From the NCBI GenBank assembly GCA_903929755.1, contig CAIYVZ010000210.1, positions 1 to 49,974 of the forward strand: a stretch of DNA of 49,974 bases, given 5' to 3'. Below are positions 33,508 through 44,821 of this stretch, piece after piece (position 1 is the first letter of the stretch; each line of letters starts with the position of its first letter). The translations under genes and the position numbers were made by a program. This DNA is from an uncultured Acidobacteriia bacterium. Its GTDB lineage: Bacteria > Acidobacteriota > Terriglobia > Bryobacterales > Bryobacteraceae. The notes under the pieces were generated by a model. The model was not told where the DNA came from, ran no database searches, and saw only the letters and a list, made by a program, of their open reading frames with translations.

Positions 33508-33939
33508 ATGTTGTCCTGGCAGGCGTTATTTGAACCGGCCGAAGAAGGCGGTTTTGTTGTGACCTTTCCGGACCTTGGACATGGCGCGACACAAGGCGAG
33601 ACGGAAGCGGAAGCGCTCGAAATGGCAGCGGACTTTCTGGTTTGCGTCATCGCGGACTACATCTACAGTGGAGAACCATTACCGGAACCAAAGAAGCGTA
33701 CCGGGAAGAAGTATCGTTCCGTGCCGCTGCCCGCGCTGGCGTCCGTGAAAGCGGAATTGTACAGGGCTTTCCTCGCATCCGGTGTCCGCAAAGCAGAACT
33801 GGCCCGGCGTCTCGGGACCTCCAAAGGAAACCTGGACCGACTGTTCGATCCGACCCACAGCACGCGCCTCGAACATCTCGAAGCGGCCTTCCTGGCTATC
33901 GGGAATCGTCTGGACATTGGAATTCGCGAAGCAGCTTGA
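33508..33939 (+). CDS. hicB: HicB-like antitoxin, orphan
   Basis: A 143-residue protein. The N-terminal HicB fold (1-70) has YQALFEP-like WQALFEPAEEGGFVVTFPDLG and GETEAEALEMAADFLV. The C-terminal part (90-143) is a helix-turn-helix (VRKAELARRLGTSKGNLDRLFDPTHSTRLEHLEAA). HicB normally neutralises HicA and represses its own operon; here HicA is a remnant, so HicB may remain as a regulator only. ATG at 33508 is chosen because it follows the hicA stop and gives the standard start. Confidence 0.87.
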   Translation: MLSWQALFEPAEEGGFVVTFPDLGHGATQGETEAEALEMAADFLVCVIADYIYSGEPLPEPKKRTGKKYRSVPLPALASVKAELYRAFLASGVRKAELARRLGTSKGNLDRLFDPTHSTRLEHLEAAFLAIGNRLDIGIREAA

Positions 33940-33990
33940 ATTGCCAGTGCCGCCCCACCAAACCGGCGCGGGTTTTTGAATCGGAGCCGG

Positions 33991-34160
33991 GTGGCCACCG
34001 GCTGGGCGCTTACCTGGCTAGCGAGCGGGGGGCAGTAGCCTGGTTCCAGGTCCGCCGTATTTCGGCGAGTTCGGCGGGCGTCGTATTTGGCGGGCGCGAG
34101 AACTTGGCCTTGCGTAACATGAGTCCGTAGAATCGGGCCGCATCGTGGGGGGCTTGCGCC
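33991..34160 (-). pseudogene. Duplicated and deleted 3' fragment of the transglutaminase gene
   Basis: Aligns by eye with 37659-37930 of the intact gene (shared CAGTAGCCTGGTTCCAGGTC, GGCGTCGTATT, GGCGGGCGCGAGA, CTTGGCCTTGCG). Translation gives HDAARFYGLMLRKAKFSRPP and a TWNQATA end, with about 33 residues deleted in frame between them. The Cys/His/Asp catalytic part is absent. The rest to 34344 contains an open minus-strand stretch I cannot assign (LRGVFGPESIVADPSLKPLT), then the leader of the second receptor. Confidence 0.82.
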
Positions 34161-34344
34161 ACGACTTGTAAGTCGGGTACTGTTCCATCGCCGCGAAGAT
34201 GCACACGGATGAACTGGATTTCGATCCCGGCTTCCGAAGTCAGGGGCTTCAATGAAGGGTCGGCGACGATGGATTCCGGGCCGAACACACCCCGCAACTT
34301 CGTTTGACATATACTGAATCCCGTCCTGAAGGGAGATGTGTCAG

Positions 34345-37300
34345 ATGAATCGAATTCCATGCAGAATTGTAATTGGAGTGTTGGCATCACTGTTCGCGGC
34401 CAGTGGGCTTTATGCCCAGGCCGTGGCGAACGCGGAGATCCATGGTTCCATTACCGACGCCAGCGGCGCCGGTGTTCCGGATGCCCAGATAAAGGCGACG
34501 CAGACTGAGATGGGCCGGGTGACCTCCACGGTTTCCGGCGCCGACGGCTCCTACGTTCTGACCAATCTGCCCGTCGGACCCTATAGGTTCGAAGCCAGTT
34601 CGCCGGCGTTCAGTACCCATGTGCAATCGGGCATCACCCTCCAGGTGGGCAATAATATTCAGATCAATGCTGTACTGCAGGTCGGCAAGGTGAGCGATAC
34701 AGTTACGGTCTCCGAAGCCGCCGCCATGGTGGAGACGCAGGACACGTCGGTGTCGCAGGTGATTGACCAGCGGCGCATTGCCGATCTTCCCCTCAATGGC
34801 CGGCAGGTTACGGACTTGATCCTGCTGTCCGGCGGTTCGAATATTCCACCCAACGCCGCCAGCCGTGTGGTCACCACCCATGACTATTCCTCTGCGGTGG
34901 GCATCTCAATTTCCGGTGGTCAGGTCAACGGCAATAACTATCTGCTCGACGGCGGCGATAACAACGACTCTCACTCGAACGTCAACCTCCCGTTTCCATT
35001 CCCCGATGCCTTACAGGAGTTCAGCGTACAGACGAGCGGCGTCTCGGCGCGGTATGGCCTGCACCCTGGGGCGGTGGTCAATGTGGTGACCAAGTCGGGC
35101 ACCAACCAGATCCACGGGAGCTTCTTTGAATTTGTGCGCAACGGCAACTTCAACGCGCGCAATTTCTTCGCGCCCACGCAGGATTCGCTTCGCCGGAATC
35201 AGTTCGGTGGCGCAGGCGGCGGCCCCATTAAGAAGGACAAGCTTTTCGTCTTCTCCGGCTACCAGGGAACACGCGCCCGAACCGCGCCTCCGCAGAGTAT
35301 CGCGTTCACCCCGACGCAGGCCGCGCTCTCCGGTGATTTCAGCGGCCTCGAAGCGGCGGCATGCCAGTCGAACAAGAAGGGCATCCAGCTCATTGATCCC
35401 ACCGGGGGAGCGCCCTTCGCCAACAATGCGATACCCGTCTCCCGCTTCAGTGTTCCCGCTATGGGATTGCTGAAAAATATTCCGGTGGCAGCTAACTCCT
35501 GCGGACAAATCAACTACTCGGTGCCAAACCCCAACAACGAGAATCAGTATGTAGGCCGTGCCGACTGGCTGCAGAATACGAAACATACGATCTACGGCCG
35601 CTACTTCATCGCCGACTACGACAATCCTCCGTTTTATACCAACAGCCTGTTGACCACCACGCGTTCGGGTCTGGAAATGAGGTCGCAGTCCATCACCCTT
35701 GGCGACCAGTACACAATTACGCCGACCATCGTTAACGCTTTCCATGCCACCTATGCGCGGCTGTCCATCAATCGCGCCGTCACGCCCGAGATGCCCAATC
35801 CCGTCTCGCTGGGCGTAAATATGTTCAACGCTTATCCTCACTTTGTCGATTTGTCGGTATCGAATAAGTTCACCATCGGTGGTGGCTCCAATGCACCCGC
35901 CAACTTTACGCGCAACCAGTTCCAGTATGCCGACGATATGGATATTATCCGGGGGCGGCATCACATGAGCCTGGGCTTCGAGATGCTGGCCATCCAGATG
36001 AACGAAGTCAACATCGGCAGCAGCAATGGCAGCTGGACTTTTAACGGATCGCTCTCGGGCGATGCTCTGGCTGATTTCATCCTCGGTCGCCAGAGTTCGC
36101 TCTCGCAGGGCAATCCCGTACAGATCGCGCTCCGCCAGCGTTACTATGGCGCATACTTTCAGGACGATATTCAGGTTCGCAAGGGGCTGAACGTTCACTT
36201 CGGCGTGCGGTGGGAGCCGTCTCTGCCGGAGCACGACAAGGCCGGCCGCGGCGACCATTTCTCGCTCGACGCCTTCAAGGCGGGGCAGAAATCGAGTGTC
36301 TATGACAATTCGCCCCTCGGCCTCCTGTTCCACGGCGACCCCGGGATTCCCGCCGCTTACGCCAACGGCAGCTACATTGACTTTGCGCCGCGCGTGGGCC
36401 TGGCCTGGGATCCGAACGGCGATGGGAAACAAAGTGTCCGAGCCTCCTGGGGTATCTTCTTCGATACTCCCGAGTCCTACACGATGCGGGATTTCGGCGC
36501 GTCGTCGCCCTGGGGGAGTACCGTTTCGCTGATCGCTCCGGTTGGAGGTTTCGCGAATCCGTACGCGGGCTTCCCCGGCGGCAATCCGTTCCCCACGCCC
36601 TACCCGCCCACTAAGTCGACTCCCTTCAGCCAGTCCGCGCAGTACATCATGGCACCTCTGAATCTGCACCACATGTATATGCAGCAGTGGGATCTGAGCT
36701 ACCAGCGGCAGCTTGCAAAGAATCTGCTGTTTTCGGCTACATACATCGGTAATAAGTCCACTCACCTCCGCGCTTCGCAGGAACAGAATCCGGCCGTCTA
36801 TATTCCTGGCGCTTCCACCACCGGTAACACAGCGCAGCGCCGGATGCTGTATCTGCTGAATCCGAAGGCGGGCGCGTTTTATGCGAACATCACGAGCATT
36901 GACGACGGTCTGAATGCTAACTACAACGCGCTCCGCGTGAACCTGGAGCATCGCTTCAGCAATCACTTCACGGCGCTCGGCGTTTACACCTGGTCGCACT
37001 GCCTGCAAAATGCCGAACCTTTTGGCAACCGGAATAACATCGGGTCGAGCAACTACCAGAATCCGTACAATCGGAATGCGGATTATGGCCGCTGCGATTC
37101 CGATGTCCGGCACAGTCTGAATACGTCCTTCGTGATTGACGGGCCGCGCTTTGCCAACAAGGCGCTGGACTGGATTGCCGGCAACTGGCAGCTTGGTTTC
37201 CTGGTGTCGGTCCATACGGGTTTCCCGTTCAACGTGGTCACCGGCGTGGATAATTCACTCACAGGGGTCGGGCAGGATCGCCCGAACGTTGTCGGCGCAC

Positions 37301-37614
37301 CATACGTGAAGAACAACGCAACTCAGGTTTGGCTGAACCCGCTCGCGTTTGTGCCAAATCCGCTTGGCACGTTCGGCAACACCGGCTATAACGCGGTTCT
37401 TGGCCCCGGCTTCTTTGATCTGGACACGAATCTGAAGCGCATCGTCCGGATTACGGAAAAGCACAAAGTGGAGTTACGCTTTGAGTTCTTCAACGTTCTG
37501 AACCATACCAACTTCGGCAATCCGGTGAACAGCCTGAAGTCAACCGCATTCGGGGTGATTCAGAGTTCGTCCGACCCCAGAATCCTGCAGCTTGCGGCTA
37601 AGTATTCGTTCTGA
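34345..37614 (+). CDS. Oar-like TonB-dependent receptor with carboxypeptidase-regulatory domain (second)
   Basis: A 1089-residue outer-membrane receptor. The signal peptide is about 1-24 (...LASLFAASGLYA-Q). A carboxypeptidase-regulatory fold follows at 33-115 (IHGSITDASGAGVPDAQIKA, GSYVLTNLPVGPY). The plug has IADLPLNGRQ, GGQVNGNNYLLDGGDNND and VVNVVTKSGTNQIHGSFFEF. The barrel ends in AAKYSF with the terminal Phe needed for barrel assembly. ATG at 34345 is placed correctly for AGGGAG; the ATG at 34336 lies too close to it. It differs strongly in sequence from the receptor at 196-3582. A duplicated fragment of the next gene lies just upstream. Confidence 0.94.
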   Translation: MNRIPCRIVIGVLASLFAASGLYAQAVANAEIHGSITDASGAGVPDAQIKATQTEMGRVTSTVSGADGSYVLTNLPVGPYRFEASSPAFSTHVQSGITLQVGNNIQINAVLQVGKVSDTVTVSEAAAMVETQDTSVSQVIDQRRIADLPLNGRQVTDLILLSGGSNIPPNAASRVVTTHDYSSAVGISISGGQVNGNNYLLDGGDNNDSHSNVNLPFPFPDALQEFSVQTSGVSARYGLHPGAVVNVVTKSGTNQIHGSFFEFVRNGNFNARNFFAPTQDSLRRNQFGGAGGGPIKKDKLFVFSGYQGTRARTAPPQSIAFTPTQAALSGDFSGLEAAACQSNKKGIQLIDPTGGAPFANNAIPVSRFSVPAMGLLKNIPVAANSCGQINYSVPNPNNENQYVGRADWLQNTKHTIYGRYFIADYDNPPFYTNSLLTTTRSGLEMRSQSITLGDQYTITPTIVNAFHATYARLSINRAVTPEMPNPVSLGVNMFNAYPHFVDLSVSNKFTIGGGSNAPANFTRNQFQYADDMDIIRGRHHMSLGFEMLAIQMNEVNIGSSNGSWTFNGSLSGDALADFILGRQSSLSQGNPVQIALRQRYYGAYFQDDIQVRKGLNVHFGVRWEPSLPEHDKAGRGDHFSLDAFKAGQKSSVYDNSPLGLLFHGDPGIPAAYANGSYIDFAPRVGLAWDPNGDGKQSVRASWGIFFDTPESYTMRDFGASSPWGSTVSLIAPVGGFANPYAGFPGGNPFPTPYPPTKSTPFSQSAQYIMAPLNLHHMYMQQWDLSYQRQLAKNLLFSATYIGNKSTHLRASQEQNPAVYIPGASTTGNTAQRRMLYLLNPKAGAFYANITSIDDGLNANYNALRVNLEHRFSNHFTALGVYTWSHCLQNAEPFGNRNNIGSSNYQNPYNRNADYGRCDSDVRHSLNTSFVIDGPRFANKALDWIAGNWQLGFLVSVHTGFPFNVVTGVDNSLTGVGQDRPNVVGAPYVKNNATQVWLNPLAFVPNPLGTFGNTGYNAVLGPGFFDLDTNLKRIVRITEKHKVELRFEFFNVLNHTNFGNPVNSLKSTAFGVIQSSSDPRILQLAAKYSF

Positions 37615-37686
37615 CGACGGAATACGATTGTGCAGTAACCCCGGCGAACACTATGAAGGTGGCCACTGGCTGGGAAGTTTCGCGGT

Positions 37687-39768
37687 TTATCTGGTTAGCG
37701 GGCCGGGGTTTGCAGTAGCCTGGTTCCAGGTCCGCAGCATCTCGGCGAGCCGGGCGATGGCCATGGGATCTTCCCCAAAGCGGGCGGCGTTGTAAACAGC
37801 TGTGAAGCTGGCCACGCGCCGGTCGGGGACGGTGGCCGCGAGTTCCGCAGGCGTCGTATTCGGCGGGCGCGAGAGCTTGGCCTTGCGCAACATGAGCTCG
37901 TAGAGCCGGGCCGCGTCATGGCTGGAAGCTTGCCCGGAAGCTACGCGCCTGAGCCAGAAGAAGTTCCGCAGCGTGTTCCAAAGCCAGCCCGAATTCCACA
38001 GCAGAAGGCCAAGTGCGGCGAGGCCGCCGATCCAGGCCCAGTTGTCTTTCACGAAATCGACAGGGTGGAAGTCGGGGGGCCTGGGCGATCCGTGGCGGCT
38101 TCTGCTCAGGAAGGCCTGGAGCCGAGCGGCCAACGTTGCCTGATGTCCGAGGTCATACGCCAGAACCCACTGCTGCCACACGGAATCCGCCGCGTCAAAA
38201 TACATGTTCAACCGACTCAGGATGCCGGACGAGGGTGCTGCTGTGGAAGGTGTCGGGTCGAAAGTCACCCAGCCGCGATCCGCGAACCAGCCTTCCACCC
38301 AGGCGTGCGCATCGGACGCGCGAATGACGTTCAGGCCTGACACCGGATTGAAGTAGCCGCTTTGGAAGCCGGTTACTACTCGCGCCGGGATTCCGGTGGA
38401 CCGCAGCATCACGGCCATTGCGGAAGCGAAGTACTCGCAGTAGCCTTTCCGGTCCACGAAGAGAAAGCGCGCCAGAGGGTCGCGGCCCCGAATGATGGGG
38501 GTATCCAGCGTGTAGAGGAAATCCTGGCGGAGGTGTTTTTCAATGCGCTGGGCACGTTCGAGTGGCGTGCCTTCACCGGACCATTCCCGAGCCAGCGCAG
38601 GAATGCGGATATCAATCGGCGGCACAGCGAGATTCCGGCTGCGCTCGCGGTCGGTCAGAGGCTCGGGCAGAGGCTGCGCAAGCAGGGACGACACCTCGTA
38701 ATGCAGCGTGTCGTTAGTGGGTGGAACAGCCTGCCAGGCGTTTCCGGCGCGGCGGATGAGGCGCTGAGTCGGCGGGGTTTGCCCCGGCAGACTGATGTAC
38801 TCCGGAATGCCGGCAATGAAGAGCGTGCCGTTGGTGGAGGCGGTCGAGTCTACCCTATAGAGCAGTCTGCGGCCATCGCGCCGTGAACGTTGCAGGCGGT
38901 CGGCCACCTCGGCCATACCGTTGACAAAGGGGACGGGTTGCGGGGCCAGCGGCGTCGGTTCAAACCAGCGGCGGCCATCGAAGCGGCTCAGAGTTGCCCC
39001 GCGCCATTTCATTGTGAGGGGTAGGGGGCGGCCGTAGGACTGGATATGGATGACGGCGCGGTCGTCCTTGCTGATGGCTCCGAACGTCCCCAGGTCGATC
39101 ACGCTGGAGAAGCCGGTGAGGCGGGCCGCTCCCGGGAAAAGGACGGCGGCGGCGCGCGCCGTGCGGGGCACGATGAGGAAGAAGAAGCCGCTGATGGCGA
39201 GGATGCCCGCCAGCGCAACTCCGGCGATGCCCGCCAGGCGCCAGGTCAGCGTCCGGGTGGGGGCCGCGATGAGCGTGTTCCGGGCCAGCCCGGCGCGAAC
39301 CTCCCCGCTGGTGAAGACGGCGACGGCGAAGAAGAGCGCCAGCGCGAGCCAGATGAGGAAGCTGGAGTGCCAGGAAAGCAGCGCCGCCGCCACCAGTGCC
39401 ACGAAGGCGACGAGGCCGGTGTAGGGGAGGTCCCGGTCGCTGCGGCCCGTGAGGATCTTTACGGCTGCCAGGAAGCAGACGCCGTGGATGGTGGCGGTAA
39501 AGAAATCCCGGGAGATCCAGAGGAAGTCCACCGGGTAAAAGAGGACGTAGGCGAGTGCGGCGATGGAAACGGCGCGCTGTGGGATTTCAAAATGCAGCCA
39601 GCCTGTAAGGACACAAACGCGCAGTAAGAGGGCTGCGCAGGTGAAGGCGATGGTGGCAGCGTCCAGCCGACTGGTACCGGCCAGCGCAAAGAAGCCGCTC
39701 GCTACCAGTCCGAGGAGGGCGAACTGGAAGTAGCGGTCGACGGAGCGGAAAACCGGCGCGGGAACCAC
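37687..39768 (-). CDS. TgpA-like membrane transglutaminase (DUF3488 + transglutaminase + DUF4129-like tail)
   Basis: A 693-residue inner-membrane protein. The first ~210 residues carry about seven hydrophobic segments (DUF3488 type). A periplasmic transglutaminase-like protease domain follows, with the catalytic Cys in RKGYCEYFASAMAVMLR, His in SDAHAWVEGWF and Asp in VTFDPTPS. One membrane segment (WAWIGGLAALGLLLWNSGWLW) precedes a C-terminal cytoplasmic tail rich in KLSRPPNTTPAELA. TgpA-like proteins are widespread and essential in some pseudomonads. The 3' part is duplicated at 33991-34160. Confidence 0.92.
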   Translation of the reverse strand: MVPAPVFRSVDRYFQFALLGLVASGFFALAGTSRLDAATIAFTCAALLLRVCVLTGWLHFEIPQRAVSIAALAYVLFYPVDFLWISRDFFTATIHGVCFLAAVKILTGRSDRDLPYTGLVAFVALVAAALLSWHSSFLIWLALALFFAVAVFTSGEVRAGLARNTLIAAPTRTLTWRLAGIAGVALAGILAISGFFFLIVPRTARAAAVLFPGAARLTGFSSVIDLGTFGAISKDDRAVIHIQSYGRPLPLTMKWRGATLSRFDGRRWFEPTPLAPQPVPFVNGMAEVADRLQRSRRDGRRLLYRVDSTASTNGTLFIAGIPEYISLPGQTPPTQRLIRRAGNAWQAVPPTNDTLHYEVSSLLAQPLPEPLTDRERSRNLAVPPIDIRIPALAREWSGEGTPLERAQRIEKHLRQDFLYTLDTPIIRGRDPLARFLFVDRKGYCEYFASAMAVMLRSTGIPARVVTGFQSGYFNPVSGLNVIRASDAHAWVEGWFADRGWVTFDPTPSTAAPSSGILSRLNMYFDAADSVWQQWVLAYDLGHQATLAARLQAFLSRSRHGSPRPPDFHPVDFVKDNWAWIGGLAALGLLLWNSGWLWNTLRNFFWLRRVASGQASSHDAARLYELMLRKAKLSRPPNTTPAELAATVPDRRVASFTAVYNAARFGEDPMAIARLAEMLRTWNQATANPGPLTR

Positions 39769-39825
39769 AGGTTTAGTTTAACTTCGCACAAATGCAGTAC
39801 CCGAAAACCAGCTATGATGTGAGAC

Positions 39826-40635
39826 GTGCGTTTCTGGATTCTATGCCTTACATGCCTCAGTCTGTGTGCTCAGCCGCAACTACAGTTTGAAGTGGCTTCG
39901 ATCAAGCCATCCGGGCCTGGCAGCGTGCGAGGGTCTGACGGTGGACCAGGCAGCGGCGACCCCATCCGCTACGTATTTGGCCAGGCCACCTTGAAGGATC
40001 TGATTGTGACGGCGTGGAATCTGCAGGAGTTTCAGGTATCTGGTGCCGCGTCACTGGAGCGGGCTGCCTTTGATCTGAACGCCACCGTTCCGCCGGGTGG
40101 CACGAAGGCAGACTTCCGGATCATGCTGCAGAACCTGTTGCGCGAAAGGTTTGCCCTCGTTACGCATCAGGAGACCCGGGACTTTTCCGGGTATATCCTG
40201 ACGAAGACAGGCGCGCCGGGGCCTCAGTTGAGTGAATGGGTTCCCGGCTCATCGGCTCCGCCTGCGCCAGAGGGATGGCCCGAGCTTCCCGAGAAGCGCC
40301 CTGGGCTTGTTCAGCAAAACAGGGCGGGGGATGGCTACGTGCTGGGGCGGCTGCGAGGCCGGGGGCAGCCGATTTCAGCCCTTGTCGAAATTTTGCATTG
40401 GGCAACTCTCAGCCCCGTGGTGGACAGAACTGAGATGCCTGGCCGCTACAATATTTCACTGGAATACTCGATGGAACGGTCGGGTGGCCCACCCGATGTC
40501 AGCGCAGACCTGCCGGTGGCCCCGACGATATTTGTGGCTGTTCAACGGCAGCTTGGGTTGAAGTTGACGGCTGCGAAGGTGCCGTTCCCGGTGATTGTGG
40601 TCGAGTCGTTCGACAAGATGCCGAGCGAAAATTAA
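39826..40635 (+). CDS. TIGR03435-family exported protein
   Basis: A 269-residue protein of the TIGR03435 family, which is strongly expanded in soil Acidobacteriota. The signal peptide is about 1-16 (MRFWILCLTCLSLCAQ). The signature FEVASIKPSGPG follows at once, then DLIVTAWNLQEFQVSGA, LLRERFALVTHQETRDFSGY and the end VVVESFDKMPSEN. The start is a GTG at 39826; no ATG suits the signal peptide. Function unknown. Confidence 0.9.
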   Translation: MRFWILCLTCLSLCAQPQLQFEVASIKPSGPGSVRGSDGGPGSGDPIRYVFGQATLKDLIVTAWNLQEFQVSGAASLERAAFDLNATVPPGGTKADFRIMLQNLLRERFALVTHQETRDFSGYILTKTGAPGPQLSEWVPGSSAPPAPEGWPELPEKRPGLVQQNRAGDGYVLGRLRGRGQPISALVEILHWATLSPVVDRTEMPGRYNISLEYSMERSGGPPDVSADLPVAPTIFVAVQRQLGLKLTAAKVPFPVIVVESFDKMPSEN

Positions 40636-40640
40636 GCCAC

Positions 40641-41005
40641 ATGAAAACGTTCCGGAATGAATGGATTCTCGAAGAGCTTCTGGAGCATCCAACCTACGTC
40701 ACCAGGCGGATGTTTGGCGGACTTGCCGTGTATCTGTTTGAGCGTCAGATGCTGGTGCTTGTGGAGCCGACAAAGTCCGGTCGATGGACCTGGCACGGAG
40801 TCCTTGTCTGTACGGATCATGCGCATCACTCTTCCCTTCAGGCTGAATTTCCGGCGTTCCGGCCACACCACGTGCTGGGAAAGTGGCTTTTCATCGATTC
40901 CGCAGACGACGACTTTGAAGCAACGATGGCAGCGGTTGTGAAGCGAATTGCCGCCAATGACCGTAGACTCGGTATCGTACCGAAGCCTCGGAAATCGGCG
41001 CGGAA

Positions 41006-41009
<4 letters not shown>
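40641..41009 (+). CDS. TfoX N-terminal-domain-like protein
   Basis: A 122-residue cytoplasmic protein. The pattern [23 protein letters not shown] matches the start of TfoX-N domains (RRMFGG.G.Y). In Gammaproteobacteria TfoX regulates competence, but stand-alone TfoX-N proteins in other phyla have no assigned role. It follows the TIGR03435 gene by 5 bases and overlaps the convergent lepA gene by 4 bases at the stop codons. Confidence 0.78.
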
Positions 41010-42823
<1,814 letters not shown>

Positions 42824-42893
42824 GCGGTAAGATGGGGCTGAAACATCAATTATCCCATATATATCGATTCAGGGCACTTATTCGTTTTCGTTC

Positions 42894-43379
42894 ATGAGCA
42901 TCCAAACACGTATTTTCGAAGGCGAACTCTCGGCGGCCGGGCTCCGGCTGGCCATTGTGGTGAGCCGTTTCAACAGTTTCATCACAGATCGCCTGCTTTC
43001 CGGCGCGCTCGACGCGATCCAGCGTTCGGGCGGCGAGGACGCTCAGGTGGACATTGTGCGAATTCCTGGCGCCTGGGAATTCCCCATTACCGTCCGTGCG
43101 CTGACCGCGACGAAAAAATATGACGCCGTGATTTGCCTGGGCGCGGTGATCAAGGGCGATACTCCGCACTTTGACTATGTGGCGGGCGAAGCGGCGGGCG
43201 GCATTGGTGCCGCGGCGGTCGATTCCGGAATTCCCGTGGCGTTTGGCGTGTTGACCACGAACACGGTGGAACAGGCCGTTGATCGGGCGGGGGCGAAAGC
43301 GGGCAACAAGGGTTTCGATGCCGCTATGACCGCGATCGAGATGGCCAATCTTTTGCAAAAACTACAGGCAGGCAATTAA
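42894..43379 (+). CDS. ribH: 6,7-dimethyl-8-ribityllumazine synthase
   Basis: A 161-residue enzyme of riboflavin synthesis that condenses a ribityl-aminouracil with a butanone phosphate. Motifs are [48 protein letters not shown] with the catalytic His, and [17 protein letters not shown]. No clear Shine-Dalgarno precedes the ATG. It overlaps nusB by one base, a common bacterial pair. Confidence 0.96.
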   Translation: MSIQTRIFEGELSAAGLRLAIVVSRFNSFITDRLLSGALDAIQRSGGEDAQVDIVRIPGAWEFPITVRALTATKKYDAVICLGAVIKGDTPHFDYVAGEAAGGIGAAAVDSGIPVAFGVLTTNTVEQAVDRAGAKAGNKGFDAAMTAIEMANLLQKLQAGN

Positions 43380-43822
43380 TGGCCCGCCATCGCGCTCGTC
43401 AACAGGCGCTGCAGATGTTGTTCCAGTGGGACCAGCGGCGGACTCCGACTGAGGAGATTGTGGGGGGCTACTACGGCTCCTTGCTGATCAGTGACGACGA
43501 AGATCCCACGCCTCCGCGCGACGAGTTTGCTGAGGAATTATTCCGGGGCGTGGTGCGCGAAGCTGCGTCTATTGACGAACTGATCACCAAACATGCGGCG
43601 CACTGGAAAATCAGCCGGATGCCCGTGGTGGATCGCAATATCCTGCGGATCGCGGTACATGAAATGCTGACCACGGACACACCTCCGCCCGTGATCATTG
43701 ATGAAGCGCTGGAATTGGCGAAGCGGTTTTCGTCCGATGAATCGGCGCACTTTGTGAACGGCGTGCTGGATGCGGTGCGGCGGGAACGTGTTGTTCCGGG
43801 CCTCGAAACCAAGCCGGATTGA
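43379..43822 (+). CDS. nusB: Transcription antitermination factor NusB
   Basis: A 147-residue helical protein that joins NusE to bind boxA RNA. Motifs are RHRARQQALQMLFQWD at the N-terminus, ISRMPVVDRNILRIAVHEML and PPPVIIDEALELAKRFSSDESAHFVNGVLDAV. The ATG overlaps the ribH stop codon, so translation is coupled. Confidence 0.96.
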   Translation: MARHRARQQALQMLFQWDQRRTPTEEIVGGYYGSLLISDDEDPTPPRDEFAEELFRGVVREAASIDELITKHAAHWKISRMPVVDRNILRIAVHEMLTTDTPPPVIIDEALELAKRFSSDESAHFVNGVLDAVRRERVVPGLETKPD

Positions 43823-43885
43823 GCCCGGTAATGATTCTCCATGCCCACCCTTGACGCCGTGCTGGCCGCAAGCTAAGGTGGGCTC

Positions 43886-44212
43886 ATGGCCGATCAGAAC
43901 CGGGAACCGGGTTGGGACGAGCGCATGGAAGCCATGCGCATGAATCTGGAACTGATGGGGTACCGGATCGAGGACTCCCGAAAAGAGTCTCAGGCCCGCA
44001 TGAAAGAGTTCCAGGAAAACATCGACGCGTCTCGTAAAGAGTTCGACGCGCGCATCGAAGAGTCCCGCAAAGAGTTCCGCGAGGAAATGGACGAATCCCG
44101 CAAGGAATTCCGTGAACGCAGCGGTGTCCTGATGCAGGCGGTCGAGGATCTGATGGTTGCCAGCGGGGCGATATTACGGCGCGTGGAGAAGATCGAACCC
44201 CGGATCGCGTAA
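43886..44212 (+). CDS. Coiled-coil protein with 11-residue repeats
   Basis: A 108-residue, highly charged protein with no recognised domain. From about residue 30 the sequence repeats an 11-residue unit of the form SRKEFxxxxxE, seen as SRKESQARMKE, SRKEFDARIEE, SRKEFREEMDE and SRKEFRERSG. This predicts a long right-handed or parallel coiled coil. The end (LMQAVEDLMVASGAILRRVEKIE) is amphipathic. It converges on nuoB; a 6-bp stem (44215-44220 with 44229-44234) lies between and overlaps the nuoB stop. Confidence 0.7.
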   Translation: MADQNREPGWDERMEAMRMNLELMGYRIEDSRKESQARMKEFQENIDASRKEFDARIEESRKEFREEMDESRKEFRERSGVLMQAVEDLMVASGAILRRVEKIEPRIA

Positions 44213-44225
44213 GACTCGCCGAGCG

Positions 44226-44789
44226 TTAGGCGAGGTTGAGGGCCTGGCGGGTGGCACCGTGCGACGCGCCAATTTTTTCCTGCAGCATCATGATGGCGTG
44301 AATCAACTGCTCCGGACGGGGCGGGCAACCGGGGACGAACACGTCCACCGGAATCACCTGGTTTACCGGGATCAGAGCATAGTTGTTAAACACACCCGTA
44401 GACGTCGCGCAGGCGCCCATCGAGATGACCCACTTCGGTTCCGGCATCTGTTGATACAGGTGACGGACGACCGGGGCCATTTTGTTCGAAACACGGCCGG
44501 CGATGAACATCAGATCGCTCTGGCGGGGCGAACCGCGGAATACTTCGGCGCCGAAACGGGAAATGTCGAACCGCGAGGCCGACATCGACATCATTTCGAT
44601 GGCGCAGCACGCCAGCCCGAAGGCCATGGGCCAAATGGAGTTCTTGCGGCCCCAGTTGATAACACTGTCCACGGTGGTCATGACAACGCCGGACTGCAGC
44701 AGCTGTTGCTCCAACGTTTCGTTGTCGATGTGGGCAAAAATTTCAGTGCCGGTGCTGGCCATGGGCGCGGTCAGAATGGGGGACGACAT
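44226..44789 (-). CDS. nuoB: NADH-quinone oxidoreductase subunit B
   Basis: A 187-residue complex I subunit that carries iron-sulfur cluster N2. The adjacent cysteines Cys61 and Cys62 ([10 protein letters not shown]), the Cys in GACATSTG and the Cys in [10 protein letters not shown] form the cluster site. ATG at 44789 is preferred to an in-frame GTG at 44795. No other nuo gene lies within the window, so it is either an isolated copy or part of a dispersed complex. Confidence 0.95.
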   Translation of the reverse strand: MSSPILTAPMASTGTEIFAHIDNETLEQQLLQSGVVMTTVDSVINWGRKNSIWPMAFGLACCAIEMMSMSASRFDISRFGAEVFRGSPRQSDLMFIAGRVSNKMAPVVRHLYQQMPEPKWVISMGACATSTGVFNNYALIPVNQVIPVDVFVPGCPPRPEQLIHAIMMLQEKIGASHGATRQALNLA

Positions 44790-44821
44790 GCCCACTATTG
44801 TGGCACAGGGCCATTTATCGG

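Noticed and set aside
35011-37215. A 734-codon open frame on the minus strand inside the second receptor
   Set aside because: It is the antisense shadow of a high-G+C gene; the plus strand encodes a full receptor with conserved motifs.
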